Origin: Deltaproteobacteria bacterium HGW-Deltaproteobacteria-3
GTDB taxonomy: Bacteria; Desulfobacterota; Desulfobulbia; Desulfobulbales; Desulfurivibrionaceae
Assembly (NCBI GenBank): GCA_002841785.1
Contig: PHAW01000005.1
Coordinates: 1-45,966 of the forward strand
Length of the DNA: 45,966 nt
Reading direction: 5' to 3'
Shown here: one piece after another, positions 25,082 to 33,352 of the stretch
Layout of the letters: each line of letters opens with the position of its first letter
How positions within the stretch are numbered: position 1 is the stretch's first letter
Made by a program: the position numbers and the translations under genes
Notes under the pieces: generated by a model
The model's input: the letters and a program-made list of their open reading frames with translations, nothing else
What the model was told of the DNA's origin: nothing
The model's database searches: none

Positions 25082-25864
25082 GTGAAAAAACAAATCATTT
25101 TGCTGCTGTTATCCATTGTGACATTCATCGCCTTGCCGGCTTTTGCCGGCTCGCCATCCACCACTACCCCGGCGAAGAATGAATTTAGCCGGATCGACAC
25201 CGAAGAGCTGAAGAAGATGCTGGACACCAAGGAGTCGATGACGGTGATTGACGCCCGTAATCCTGAAGAGTACCAGGAGGTCCACATCAAGGGGGCGATC
25301 AGCATCCCGGAACCGAAATTCGCCGAGTATGCCGGCCTGCTTCCGGCCGACAAATCGACGACCCTGGTTTTCTACTGCAACGGGGTCAAGTGCGGCAAAA
25401 GCAAGAAGGCGGCGGTCAAGGCTCAGGCTCTGGGCTTTCAAAAAATCCTGATCTATGCCGAGGGAATGCCGGTCTGGGAGGAGAAGGGTCTGCCGATCTA
25501 CGCCGGGCCGGATTACGAAAAAAAGATCGAAACCACCAAGATTTCCCCAAGGGAGCTTGACGTCCTGATCAAGACCGGGGCCGGCTCCTATACCCTGGTG
25601 GACGTCCGCGATCCGGAGGAGTTTGCCGCAGGCCATATCCCCAGCGCGATCAACCTGCCTCTGGCCTCCTTTGCCTCGCAGTCCGGGGTGCTCGACAAAG
25701 AGAAAAAAATCATCGTCTATTGCAACTCCGGCGGCCGCAGCTACAACGCCTACCGCAAGCTGAAAAAGCTTGGCTACGAGAAGAACAATCAGGCGATCTT
25801 TGCCGACTGGAAGGAAGCGGGGCTGCAGGTGGAAAAAACAGCGAAACAGGAGGACCGGATATGA
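25082..25864 (+). CDS. Exported tandem rhodanese-domain sulfurtransferase
   Basis: This encodes 260 residues from GTG 25082; the upstream TTG at 25052 has no signal-like start. A signal peptide (KKQIILLLLSIVTFIALPAFA) is followed by two rhodanese domains. Domain 1 has VIDARNPEEY and loop FYCNGVKCGKS. Domain 2 has LVDVRDPEEFAAGHIPSAINLP and loop VYCNSGGRSYNA. Both keep the persulfide Cys. It should act in the periplasm, relaying sulfane sulfur from thiosulfate, polysulfide or similar. Its stop overlaps the reductase start (ATGA), which ties periplasmic sulfur handling to the cytoplasmic reductase. The compartments differ, so the link is indirect. Confidence 0.93.
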   Translation: MKKQIILLLLSIVTFIALPAFAGSPSTTTPAKNEFSRIDTEELKKMLDTKESMTVIDARNPEEYQEVHIKGAISIPEPKFAEYAGLLPADKSTTLVFYCNGVKCGKSKKAAVKAQALGFQKILIYAEGMPVWEEKGLPIYAGPDYEKKIETTKISPRELDVLIKTGAGSYTLVDVRDPEEFAAGHIPSAINLPLASFASQSGVLDKEKKIIVYCNSGGRSYNAYRKLKKLGYEKNNQAIFADWKEAGLQVEKTAKQEDRI

Positions 25865-27156
25865 GTGCGGAAAATTTTACGGTCAGGCCTTACCCGGAGA
25901 TGTGGGCGGCCCTGGACATGGATGTGCCCCGTTTTGACAAGGCCCGCCAGATGCTGGGTGAGGTTTATGGCAAGATGTTTCTCGGCCAGGTGAACCGTCC
26001 AGATCGGATGGCCTATTTCGATGAGATGATCGCCGAGATCTTCGGTCGCCGGGTCGAAGAGTTGCTGGCTGCCAAAAAAGAGGGCAAGCCGGTGGTGGGC
26101 ACCTTCTGTGTGTATATTCCCGAAGAGATCGTCGTCGCGGCGGGCGGGATCTGCGTCGGCCTGTGCGGCGGCTCGCAGGGCTCGGTGCCGGATGCGGAAA
26201 AGGTGCTTCCCCGCAACATCTGCCCGATGGTGAAGTCGGCATACGGCTTCAAGGCGGGCCGGATCTGCCCCTACTTCCAGGCGGTGGATTTCGTCTATGG
26301 CGAAACCACCTGCGATGCCAAGAAAAAGACCTGGGAGCTCCTCGACCGGCTGGTGCCCACCCATGTCATGGAAATTCCCCAGATGAAGCGGGCGCGGGAC
26401 AAAACCTTGTGGCTGGAAGAGGTCCGGGATTTCAAGGCCAAAGTTGAGGAGGTTTGCCACACAAGCATTTCCGCGAACGAACTGGCCGGGGCCATCCGGG
26501 TCATCAACGACAAACGCCGGGCCCTCCAGCGGCTCACCGCCCTCAGGGCCGCGAGTCCGGCGCCGATCAGCGGCAAGGACGCACTGCTCATCGAGCAAAT
26601 CGCCTTTTACGACGAACCGGTCCGCTTTGCCAGGGAGGTCAACCTCCTTTGCGACGAACTGGATGAACGGATCGGCAACGGAGTGGGAGTAGTCCCGGCT
26701 TCGGCCCCGCGGGTGATGGTTTCCGGCGTTCCCATGGCCCTGCCCAACTGGAAGGTCCATAACCTGGTGGAGACCGCAGGCGCGGTGGTGGTGGGCGAGG
26801 AGTCCTGCATCGGCAGCCGCTATTTCAAGGATCTGATCGACGAAAGCCATACCGCCATGGAGGCCCAGCTCGAGGCCCTCACCGATCGTTACATGCAGAT
26901 CGACTGCTCCTGTTTTACCCCCAACGACGAACGGGTCGACCAGGTGCTCAAGGAATACCGCGCTTCCGGAGCACAGGGGCTGCTCCATTACTCGCTCCAG
27001 TTCTGCCACACCTACAACATTGAGGAGATCAAGATCCGCGAGGCCTGCGAGAAAGAAGGCATTCCCTACCTGGCCATCGAGTCTGATTACTCGCCCGAGG
27101 ACGTGGGGCAGTTGCAGACCAGGGTCGAGGCCTTTCTCGAACAGATCCGGGGCTGA
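25861..27156 (+). CDS. Double-cubane-cluster anaerobic reductase (DCCP; HgdB/BcrB superfamily)
   Basis: This encodes 431 residues. The conserved landmarks are FCVYIPEEIVVAAGGICVGLCGGSQG, NICPMVKSAYGFK, the CDAKKK signature (residue 157 region), SCFTPNDERVDQVL, a late Cys in LQFCHTYNIEEIK, and the closing DYSPEDVGQLQTRVEAFLEQI. This set fits the double-cubane-cluster branch rather than the plain 2-hydroxyacyl-CoA dehydratases, which need two different subunits; only one is encoded here. The double [8Fe-9S] cluster works at very low potential after ATP-driven injection by an activase, encoded next at 27160. DCCP homologues are known to reduce small molecules such as acetylene in vitro; the physiological substrate is generally unknown. 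Confidence 0.93.
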   Translation: MSAENFTVRPYPEMWAALDMDVPRFDKARQMLGEVYGKMFLGQVNRPDRMAYFDEMIAEIFGRRVEELLAAKKEGKPVVGTFCVYIPEEIVVAAGGICVGLCGGSQGSVPDAEKVLPRNICPMVKSAYGFKAGRICPYFQAVDFVYGETTCDAKKKTWELLDRLVPTHVMEIPQMKRARDKTLWLEEVRDFKAKVEEVCHTSISANELAGAIRVINDKRRALQRLTALRAASPAPISGKDALLIEQIAFYDEPVRFAREVNLLCDELDERIGNGVGVVPASAPRVMVSGVPMALPNWKVHNLVETAGAVVVGEESCIGSRYFKDLIDESHTAMEAQLEALTDRYMQIDCSCFTPNDERVDQVLKEYRASGAQGLLHYSLQFCHTYNIEEIKIREACEKEGIPYLAIESDYSPEDVGQLQTRVEAFLEQIRG

Positions 27157-27159
27157 GCC

Positions 27160-27924
27160 ATGTTCATCGGCATCGATCTCGGTTCACGGACCATCAAGCT
27201 GGCGGTGGTCGAAGAGGGCAAGATGATGGCTTCGGCCATTGCCGAGAGCGGCTTCGATCCGGCCAGTCAGGCTCTGGCGATGCTCGCCCCGTACGGCAGG
27301 CCGAGGCGGCTGGTGGCCACCGGTTATGGCCGCCATCTTGCCAGGCAGCATTTTGCCGACGGGGTGATCACCGAAATCAAGGCCCATGCCCTGGGGGTAC
27401 GGCATCACTTTCCGGAATGCCGCTGCATCGTTGATGTCGGCGGCCAGGACGCCAAGGTCATTGCCCTCGATGCCTCCGGCCGGGTGAGCAATTTCCAGAT
27501 GAACGACAAGTGCGCTGCCGGCACCGGCCGTTTTCTGGAGATCATGGCCCTCACCCTGGGATTTTCTTTAAGCGAATTCGGCGGGGCGGCCCTGGCCGCG
27601 GGGGGCGAAACCGTGCTCAACAGCATGTGCACGGTCTTTGCCGAGTCGGAGGTGATCTCCCTCAAAAACCAGGGAATGCCGGCCGACCGGATCGCCAGGG
27701 GGGTGCATCTTGCGGTGATCAACCGACTTGCCGCCATGCTCGGTCGCCTTGGCTGCGACGGCACCCTTGCTTTCACCGGCGGGGTGGCAAAAAACCCGGC
27801 GATGGTCGCCCTGCTAGGCGAGAGGCTGGGAGAAGGGATACGGCTTCTGGTGCCGGACGCCCCCGATCTTGCCGGCGCCCTCGGCGCGGCCCTGGAAGCG
27901 GCCCGGTCGGCGGAGGCGCGCTGA
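27160..27924 (+). CDS. ASKHA-type ATP-dependent activase of the double-cubane reductase
   Basis: This encodes 254 residues, starting three bases after the reductase stop. It is a member of the BcrA/BadF/BadG/HgdC ATPase family: phosphate 1 loop MFIGIDLGSRTIKLAVVEEG, IVDVGGQDAKVI, and the cluster loop KCAAGTGRFLE whose Cys ligates the shared [4Fe-4S] cluster of the homodimer, then LAFTGGVAKNP (adenosine site). It transfers single low-potential electrons to the DCCP with ATP hydrolysis. Its reductant is probably ferredoxin or the HdrA/MvhD module, by inference. Confidence 0.95.
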   Translation: MFIGIDLGSRTIKLAVVEEGKMMASAIAESGFDPASQALAMLAPYGRPRRLVATGYGRHLARQHFADGVITEIKAHALGVRHHFPECRCIVDVGGQDAKVIALDASGRVSNFQMNDKCAAGTGRFLEIMALTLGFSLSEFGGAALAAGGETVLNSMCTVFAESEVISLKNQGMPADRIARGVHLAVINRLAAMLGRLGCDGTLAFTGGVAKNPAMVALLGERLGEGIRLLVPDAPDLAGALGAALEAARSAEAR

Positions 27925-28193
27925 TGCCCACCTGGAAAAAGAAGGAGGAGGAAGGGGCAAGCCGATTTGCCCATCTCTGCGAAGCATGCGATGGGCGGCA
28001 GCGTCCGGCGTTAAAAAGGGATGGCTGGGAGTTGCTGCGCGAGGGGGAGCCCGCAGCGTGCAGTGAGTGCGCTCTCAACTGCCGCTTGACCGCCCAAGGC
28101 CTGTGGGGGGCGGACGAGCAAACCAGGCTTGCCGTTTGCCGAGAATGCCCCGATCTAGCCGCCTGCGCTCTTAAGGGGCGATATTACTGCTGA
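27924..28193 (+). CDS. Small Cys-rich protein of the double-cubane operon
   Basis: This encodes 89 residues. Its ATG overlaps the activase stop as TGATG. It has ten cysteines, including paired or grouped sites CEAC, CSECALNC, CRECPDLAAC and a final Cys. They could bind an Fe-S cluster or zinc. No family is recognised. Tight coupling to the activase suggests an electron carrier or scaffold dedicated to the reductase. Confidence 0.75.
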   Translation: MPTWKKKEEEGASRFAHLCEACDGRQRPALKRDGWELLREGEPAACSECALNCRLTAQGLWGADEQTRLAVCRECPDLAACALKGRYYC

Positions 28194-28266
28194 TCGGGGC
28201 AGGTGATCGGAATTGCCGGTCTTAATGGGGATCATGGGGCACCATGTCCAATACAGGAGTTTGACC

Positions 28267-28791
28267 ATGGAAAAGGTTCTTCTGGAAATCCATCAAACCC
28301 GCCGCTTTGCCAAACGACTGCTGGAAATGACCAAGATCGGGAAAAACGAACGGATTGTCGCCGAGCGGGCGAGGAGGATCCTTGCCGATCTCATGGGCAA
28401 TCCCCTGCACGAGGAGGCGGAATGCAAGCGCACCCGCCACGGCGAGTTGCGCCTCAATGATTGCCGCAAGTACGATCTTTCCTGCGGCTTTCGGCTCATC
28501 GCCCTGAAGAGGGAAAGACGGCTGATCTTCACCCATATCGGCAGCCACGACGACTGCCAGCGCTGGATAGAAAACAATCGTGACTATCAGGACGAAATCG
28601 ACTCCGTGCCCGTTCCTTTAGTCGGGGTGAACTATAATCTCCAACCGGAACCGTCCGCTACGGCGGAACCAGAGCATGCTGTGCCGGAAAAAGATGAATA
28701 TGAAGAACAGTTGATGGCAAGAATTAATGAACGATTGTTGCGTGAAATCTTTGCGGGACTCTATAAAAATGCCGACGCCCGGCAAGGGTGA
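28267..28791 (+). CDS. RelE/ParE-fold toxin-like protein with C-terminal extension
   Basis: This encodes 174 residues; AGGAG lies upstream of ATG 28267. Residues 1-100 (LEIHQTRRFAKRLLEM to FRLIALKRERRLIFTHIGSHDDCQRWIE) follow the compact alpha/beta layout of RelE-type ribosome-dependent toxins, with a basic strand and closing His/Asp/Cys. Residues 115-174 form an acidic, helical tail (EPEHAVPEKDEYEEQLMARINERLL) not seen in minimal toxins, which might act as a built-in antitoxin or interaction domain. No antitoxin gene is adjacent. The assignment is by pattern only. Confidence 0.55.
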   Translation: MEKVLLEIHQTRRFAKRLLEMTKIGKNERIVAERARRILADLMGNPLHEEAECKRTRHGELRLNDCRKYDLSCGFRLIALKRERRLIFTHIGSHDDCQRWIENNRDYQDEIDSVPVPLVGVNYNLQPEPSATAEPEHAVPEKDEYEEQLMARINERLLREIFAGLYKNADARQG

Positions 28792-28944
28792 AGAGCCAAT
28801 CATGCATGCCAAGGAAATGAACATATTGACGTAACGCCACCTTTTCCGAAATTTCCGGACTGACCTTTCATCTCCCTCTATTCTTCTCTTTTTCCCTTAA
28901 AGCCATCTCCCTGTTTGCACTGAACCTCTTTCCCCTATACAATG

Positions 28945-28973
28945 AAAAAAAGCCTCCCGGCACCATCGCCGGG
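28945..28973 (-). terminator. Orphan minus-strand terminator-like hairpin
   Basis: On the minus strand CCCGGC-loop-GCCGGG is followed by AGGC and a run of seven T residues (28951-28945). No minus-strand gene reads into it, so it may be a relic, or the end of an unannotated small RNA. The rest of 28792-29011 appears non-coding and must contain the marC promoter. Confidence 0.45.
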
Positions 28974-29011
28974 AAAGCCTGCCGAACACAATCCGCACAG
29001 GATTTAACTCC

Positions 29012-29644
29012 ATGTTCGATTTCTCGGATCACATAAAGTTCATCATCTCCCTCTTCGCCATCGTCAACCCCATCGGCGCCATCCCCATCTACATCAGCCT
29101 CACCGACGGCTACCGTCCGGAAGACCGGGCCAGGATCGTCCGGATCACGCCGGTGGCCGTGGTGGCCATTCTCCTGGTGACCCTGGTCAGCGGCGAGTTC
29201 ATGCTCCGTTTTTTCGGGATCTCCGTCGGCTCCTTCCGGGTGGGCGGCGGCATCCTCCTCTTGCTCATGGCCATCTCCATGCTCCAGGCCAAGACGAGCC
29301 GCACCGCCCATACCAGCGATGAAGCCGAAGAAACCGCGGATCGCGAAACCATCGCCGTGGTGCCCCTGGCCATCCCCCTGCTCTCCGGGCCGGGCGCCAT
29401 CAGCACGGTTATCGTTTACGCCTACAAGGCAAAAGGACCCTTGGCCTATCTGATCACCAGTGCGGGCATTCTCCTCATCGGCCTGGCAATTTATCTTTCC
29501 CTGCTGGCCGCGCCCTACATTGCCAAAAAGCTCGGCAGAACCGGGATCAATATCATCACCCGGATCATGGGGCTTATTCTGGCCGCCATCTCCGTGGAAT
29601 TCATCACCACCGGGCTGAAAAATATCTTCCAGACCCTGAGCTGA
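29012..29644 (+). CDS. MarC/YchE family membrane protein
   Basis: This encodes 210 residues with six predicted helices. NPIGAIPIYISLTDG, the central FRVGGGILLLLMAISML, and the PLAIPLLSGPGAIST motif identify the MarC (UPF0056) family. The family is a membrane protein of uncertain transport function; the old link to multiple antibiotic resistance was not confirmed. The USP gene follows 39 bases later on the same strand. Confidence 0.93.
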   Translation: MFDFSDHIKFIISLFAIVNPIGAIPIYISLTDGYRPEDRARIVRITPVAVVAILLVTLVSGEFMLRFFGISVGSFRVGGGILLLLMAISMLQAKTSRTAHTSDEAEETADRETIAVVPLAIPLLSGPGAISTVIVYAYKAKGPLAYLITSAGILLIGLAIYLSLLAAPYIAKKLGRTGINIITRIMGLILAAISVEFITTGLKNIFQTLS

Positions 29645-29683
29645 TCCCGGCCCCCCCCGGCCGCACACAGGAGATCTCCGGCC

Positions 29684-30505
29684 ATGAAAGTCATTGCTGC
29701 CATGAACGGCCTTGTTTCCTCGGATGTCGCGGCGCTCTATGCCCTGCGCTACGCCGCGCTCTTTGACTACACCCTCTGCCTGCTCCATGTGCTCAACCCC
29801 GCCGACCGCAGGGAGGAGGTGGAACTGAGCATGACCGCCGCCGAAGAAGCGGCCACCCATTACGGAGTCAAGACCGAACGGGTTTTTCTGACCGGGGAAC
29901 CGGCCCACGCCATCCGCACATACCTTGCCGCCGCCAGAACCGATACCCTCTTCTGCAGCACCCGGATGCACCGGCGGTTTTTTGAGAACTCGCTCAGCGA
30001 AAAACTGAGCCGGTTGTCCCTGCCCGCCAATCTGGCCGTGGTCCGGGTCGCCCATGTGCATGCGGTTTTCGTCACCGAGAACATCCTGCTTCCCATCCGG
30101 AAAGATCGGCTCTCCGCCCAGAAATTCGCCTTTTTCAGCTCCATGGCCAAGGCCTTTGGCGCCGCGACGGAGATCTACAGCATCCATCCCGTGGACAGAC
30201 GCAGGCTGGCCGCCCTGGATACCCGCACCGCCAGGATGCTGTTCCAGAAAATCAACACCCGCCTGAGCCACTACGCCAACACCATGAAGCTCCTGGATAT
30301 CCCCCTGACCATCAAGCACGCCCTGACCGGCGGGGAGATAGACCAGATCCTCCACCATGTGGCCCGCCATGATTTCCAGCTCATGATCATCGGAGGTAGA
30401 AGGGGTTCACCCTTCTCCTGGTTCTTGAAGGAAAACCCCATGGAGCGGCTCTTCTGGCACACGCCGGTGAACACCATCGCCTTCTATGCCAGGGACAGAA
30501 AATGA
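29684..30505 (+). CDS. Tandem universal stress protein domain protein
   Basis: This encodes 273 residues in two USP-like halves: residues 1-130 (MKVIAAMNGLVSSDVAALYALRYAALFDYTLCLLHVLNP) and 140-273 (LMIIGGRRGSP near the end). The last half ends with MIIGGRRGSPFSWFLKENPMERLFWHTPVNTIA, which resembles the nucleotide loop G-x2-G-x9-G region of USP proteins in degraded form. It overlaps the P-type ATPase start by 4 nt, suggesting it modulates or senses the pump. Confidence 0.82.
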   Translation: MKVIAAMNGLVSSDVAALYALRYAALFDYTLCLLHVLNPADRREEVELSMTAAEEAATHYGVKTERVFLTGEPAHAIRTYLAAARTDTLFCSTRMHRRFFENSLSEKLSRLSLPANLAVVRVAHVHAVFVTENILLPIRKDRLSAQKFAFFSSMAKAFGAATEIYSIHPVDRRRLAALDTRTARMLFQKINTRLSHYANTMKLLDIPLTIKHALTGGEIDQILHHVARHDFQLMIIGGRRGSPFSWFLKENPMERLFWHTPVNTIAFYARDRK

Positions 30506-33213
30506 TCCAGCTTTTCTCCCTTGACCGCCGGACCCTGCTCCAACGGCTGAAGACCTCGGAAAAGGGCCTGCCCGCCGATCAGGTGGCCCGGCGGCTTGTG
30601 GAGTTCGGCCCCAACCAACTGGCAGTCGCGGCGAAGAAAAACTATTCTCTCGCCTATCTGGGCCAGTACACCAATTTTTTCTCCATCCTGCTCCAGGCAG
30701 CCGCCCTTCTCTCCTTTGTTGCCGCCCATTATGACCCGGGCCAGGACTACGATGTTCTGGGCTACGCCATCCTCGGCGCGGTGATCATCAACGCCACCTT
30801 CACCTTCTGGCAGGAATACCGGGCGGACAAGGCCATGGAAGAGCTGCTCAAGCTGATGCCCGCCACGGTTTCCCTGCGCCGGGAGGGAAAGATTGTCTCC
30901 GCCACGGCCCAGGAAATTGTTCCCGGCGACATCATGCTTCTGGAGGAAGGCGACAAGGTGGCGGCGGACGCAATTCTCATCGAGACAAACTCCCTCTATC
31001 TCAACCTCTCCTCCCTCACCGGCGAATCCGCCCCCGTGGCCCGCGACCTCCTGCCGGGCGAGGCAAAACGATCGTTGGACGCCAAAAACATGGTCTTTGC
31101 CGGAACCACCGTGCTTTCCGGCAGCGGGGTCGCGGTGGCCAGCGCCACGGGCAATGCCACGGAGTTCGGCAAGATCGCCAGCCTGACCAAGAACGTGCGC
31201 AAGGCCGTCACCCCCATGCAGCGGGAGATCATCCATCTCACCCGCACCTTTACGGTTATCGCCCTGGGCATGGGCTGCGTCTTTTTCGCCCTTGGCCTCT
31301 TCTCCGGCAAGGGATTCATGCTCGCCTCGATCTTTGCCCTTGCCCTCATCGTCGCCAACATTCCGGAAGGATTGCTGCCGACCATCAGCCTGTCTCTCTC
31401 CCTGGCCAGCCAGCGCATGGCCCGGCGCAACGCCCTGATCAAGAACCTCGACTCCGTGGAAACCCTGGGCAGCGCCACGGTCATTTGCACCGATAAAACC
31501 GGCACCCTGACCAGAAACGAGATGACCCTACAGCACCTCTGGCTGGCCGGCGGCGAGCAGGTGAGCATTTCCGGGGAGGGGTACCGCGAGCCGGGGGAAT
31601 TCTCCTGTGCCCGGCGGAATGAAAGCACCGAGAGCCGCCTCGCCGCCCTGCTCACGGCGGGGCGGCTCAACTGCCGCGCCACAATCGATGCGGAAGGGTT
31701 GCACGGCGACCCCACCGAACTGGCCATTGTCGCGGCGGCCCATAAAATGGGAATTGCCCCACCGGAGATGAAAAAGATCCGGGAGTTCATCTTCACCAGC
31801 GAGCGCAAGATGATGTCCTCCGTGTATCAGGAGGGAGAAAAAACCCTCCTTTTTGCCAAGGGCGCGGTGGAGGCGCTGTTGCCCAAATGCACTTCCTATC
31901 TGGCCGATGACGGCTCGGAGCAGCCCCTGGACGAAGTCAAGCGGCAAGAGGCCCTGGCCCGGGCAAACGATCTCGAGGATCAGGCCTTCCGGGTTCTGAT
32001 GATCGGTCGCAACGGCAAGGAGGAGGAAAACGGCCTGACCCTGCTGGGGCTGGTCGCCATCATGGACCTGCCGCGCCAGGGTGTGGCCGAGGCGATGGCG
32101 ACCTGCAAGAATGCCGGCATCCGGGCCATGATGATCACCGGCGACAATCCCCGCACCGCCGCCGCCATTGCCAGCCAGATCGGCATGGAGCACGACCGGG
32201 TTATCACCGGCCCGGAGCTGGAAGGGTTGAGCGACGACCAACTGGAGGAAATCCTGGCCAGCCAAACCGTCCTCTTTGCCCGCATGGCCAGCAGCCAGAA
32301 ACTGCGCATCGCCACGGCCCTGCAAAACAATGGCGAGGTGGTGGCCATGACCGGCGACGGGGTCAACGATGCCCCTGCCCTCAAAAAGGCGGACATCGGC
32401 ATCGCCATGGGCCTCTCCGGCACCGAGGTGGCCAAGGAGGCGGCGGACATGGTGCTGCTCGACGACAACTTCGCCTCCATCGTCATTGCCATCGAGGAAG
32501 GGAGGACCGTCTATTTCAACGTCAAGAAGTTCGTCACCTATGTGCTCGCCTCGAACGTCCCGGAGATCGTCCCCTATATCCTGCAGTTCTTCCTGAAGAT
32601 TCCCCTGCCGCTTTCGGTGATCCAGATCCTCTTCATCGACCTGGGCACGGACATCCTCCCTGGCGTGGCCCTGGGCAGCGAACGGCCGGAAAAGAACATC
32701 ATGAACCGGCCGCCGGTGGGGAGAAACGAAAAGATCCTCGACTGGGAGGTGTTCAAGCGGGGGTATTTCTTTCTGGGGATCATCGAGGCAACCGCGGCCA
32801 TGACCGCTTTTATCTCCTTTCTCCTGCTGCACGGCTGGCAGTACGGCACCGTCACCCTGGCCGATCCGCTTCTGCACCGGCAGGCCATGACCATGACCCT
32901 GCTGGGCGCGGTCACCTGCCAGATGCTCAACGGCCTCACCATGCGGAGCTGGGAATTTTCCGCCTTCAGCCTCGGGCTCTTCTCCAACCGCCTGATGGTG
33001 GCAGCCATGGCGGTGGAAGTGGTCTGGATCTGGGCCCTGCTCAACGTACCCCCGGTGCAGAAGGTGTTCAACACCGCCCATGTGCCGCTGAGCGATCTCT
33101 GGATCTTGCTGCCCTTCCCCGTGCTCCTTTTTCTGAGCCATGAAGGGTACAAATGGCTGCGCCGCCGCAGGAGCAGCCTGAACACCGCCCAACCGATTCG
33201 CCTCCACGCATAG
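30502..33213 (+). CDS. P2-type cation-translocating ATPase (Na+/K+- or Ca2+-type)
   Basis: This encodes 903 residues. N-terminal cation ATPase domain; phosphorylation site CTDKTGTLT; A-domain SLTGESAPV; hinge GDGVNDAPALKKADIGIAMG. The transmembrane ion motif LIVANIPEGLLPT differs from the SERCA-type AAIPEGLPA and resembles the P2C Na+/K+-type (VANVPEGLL). The specific ion cannot be assigned. About ten transmembrane helices, with NRPPVGRNEKIL before the last four, fit a P2 ATPase. It overlaps the USP gene by 4 nt. Confidence 0.93.
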   Translation: MIQLFSLDRRTLLQRLKTSEKGLPADQVARRLVEFGPNQLAVAAKKNYSLAYLGQYTNFFSILLQAAALLSFVAAHYDPGQDYDVLGYAILGAVIINATFTFWQEYRADKAMEELLKLMPATVSLRREGKIVSATAQEIVPGDIMLLEEGDKVAADAILIETNSLYLNLSSLTGESAPVARDLLPGEAKRSLDAKNMVFAGTTVLSGSGVAVASATGNATEFGKIASLTKNVRKAVTPMQREIIHLTRTFTVIALGMGCVFFALGLFSGKGFMLASIFALALIVANIPEGLLPTISLSLSLASQRMARRNALIKNLDSVETLGSATVICTDKTGTLTRNEMTLQHLWLAGGEQVSISGEGYREPGEFSCARRNESTESRLAALLTAGRLNCRATIDAEGLHGDPTELAIVAAAHKMGIAPPEMKKIREFIFTSERKMMSSVYQEGEKTLLFAKGAVEALLPKCTSYLADDGSEQPLDEVKRQEALARANDLEDQAFRVLMIGRNGKEEENGLTLLGLVAIMDLPRQGVAEAMATCKNAGIRAMMITGDNPRTAAAIASQIGMEHDRVITGPELEGLSDDQLEEILASQTVLFARMASSQKLRIATALQNNGEVVAMTGDGVNDAPALKKADIGIAMGLSGTEVAKEAADMVLLDDNFASIVIAIEEGRTVYFNVKKFVTYVLASNVPEIVPYILQFFLKIPLPLSVIQILFIDLGTDILPGVALGSERPEKNIMNRPPVGRNEKILDWEVFKRGYFFLGIIEATAAMTAFISFLLLHGWQYGTVTLADPLLHRQAMTMTLLGAVTCQMLNGLTMRSWEFSAFSLGLFSNRLMVAAMAVEVVWIWALLNVPPVQKVFNTAHVPLSDLWILLPFPVLLFLSHEGYKWLRRRRSSLNTAQPIRLHA

Positions 33214-33264
33214 CGCAAACAGCTCCATCATCACGCCCTGGCCGTTTTTTTCTTCGTAACCTTT

Positions 33265-33293
33265 TTGAAACGTGCTACCATTGCCCAGATAAA
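33265..33293 (+). promoter_or_regulatory. Sigma-70-like promoter of the HDOD gene
   Basis: TTGAAA (33265-33270), exactly 17 bases, then GATAAA (33288-33293). It lies 60 bases before the ATG of the HDOD gene in an AT-richer gap. Confidence 0.5.
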
Positions 33294-33352
33294 AAAATCG
33301 GCCTGCGGTCGGCTGCTGCCTTTTCCCCATCAATCGCACGGATGCGCACATC

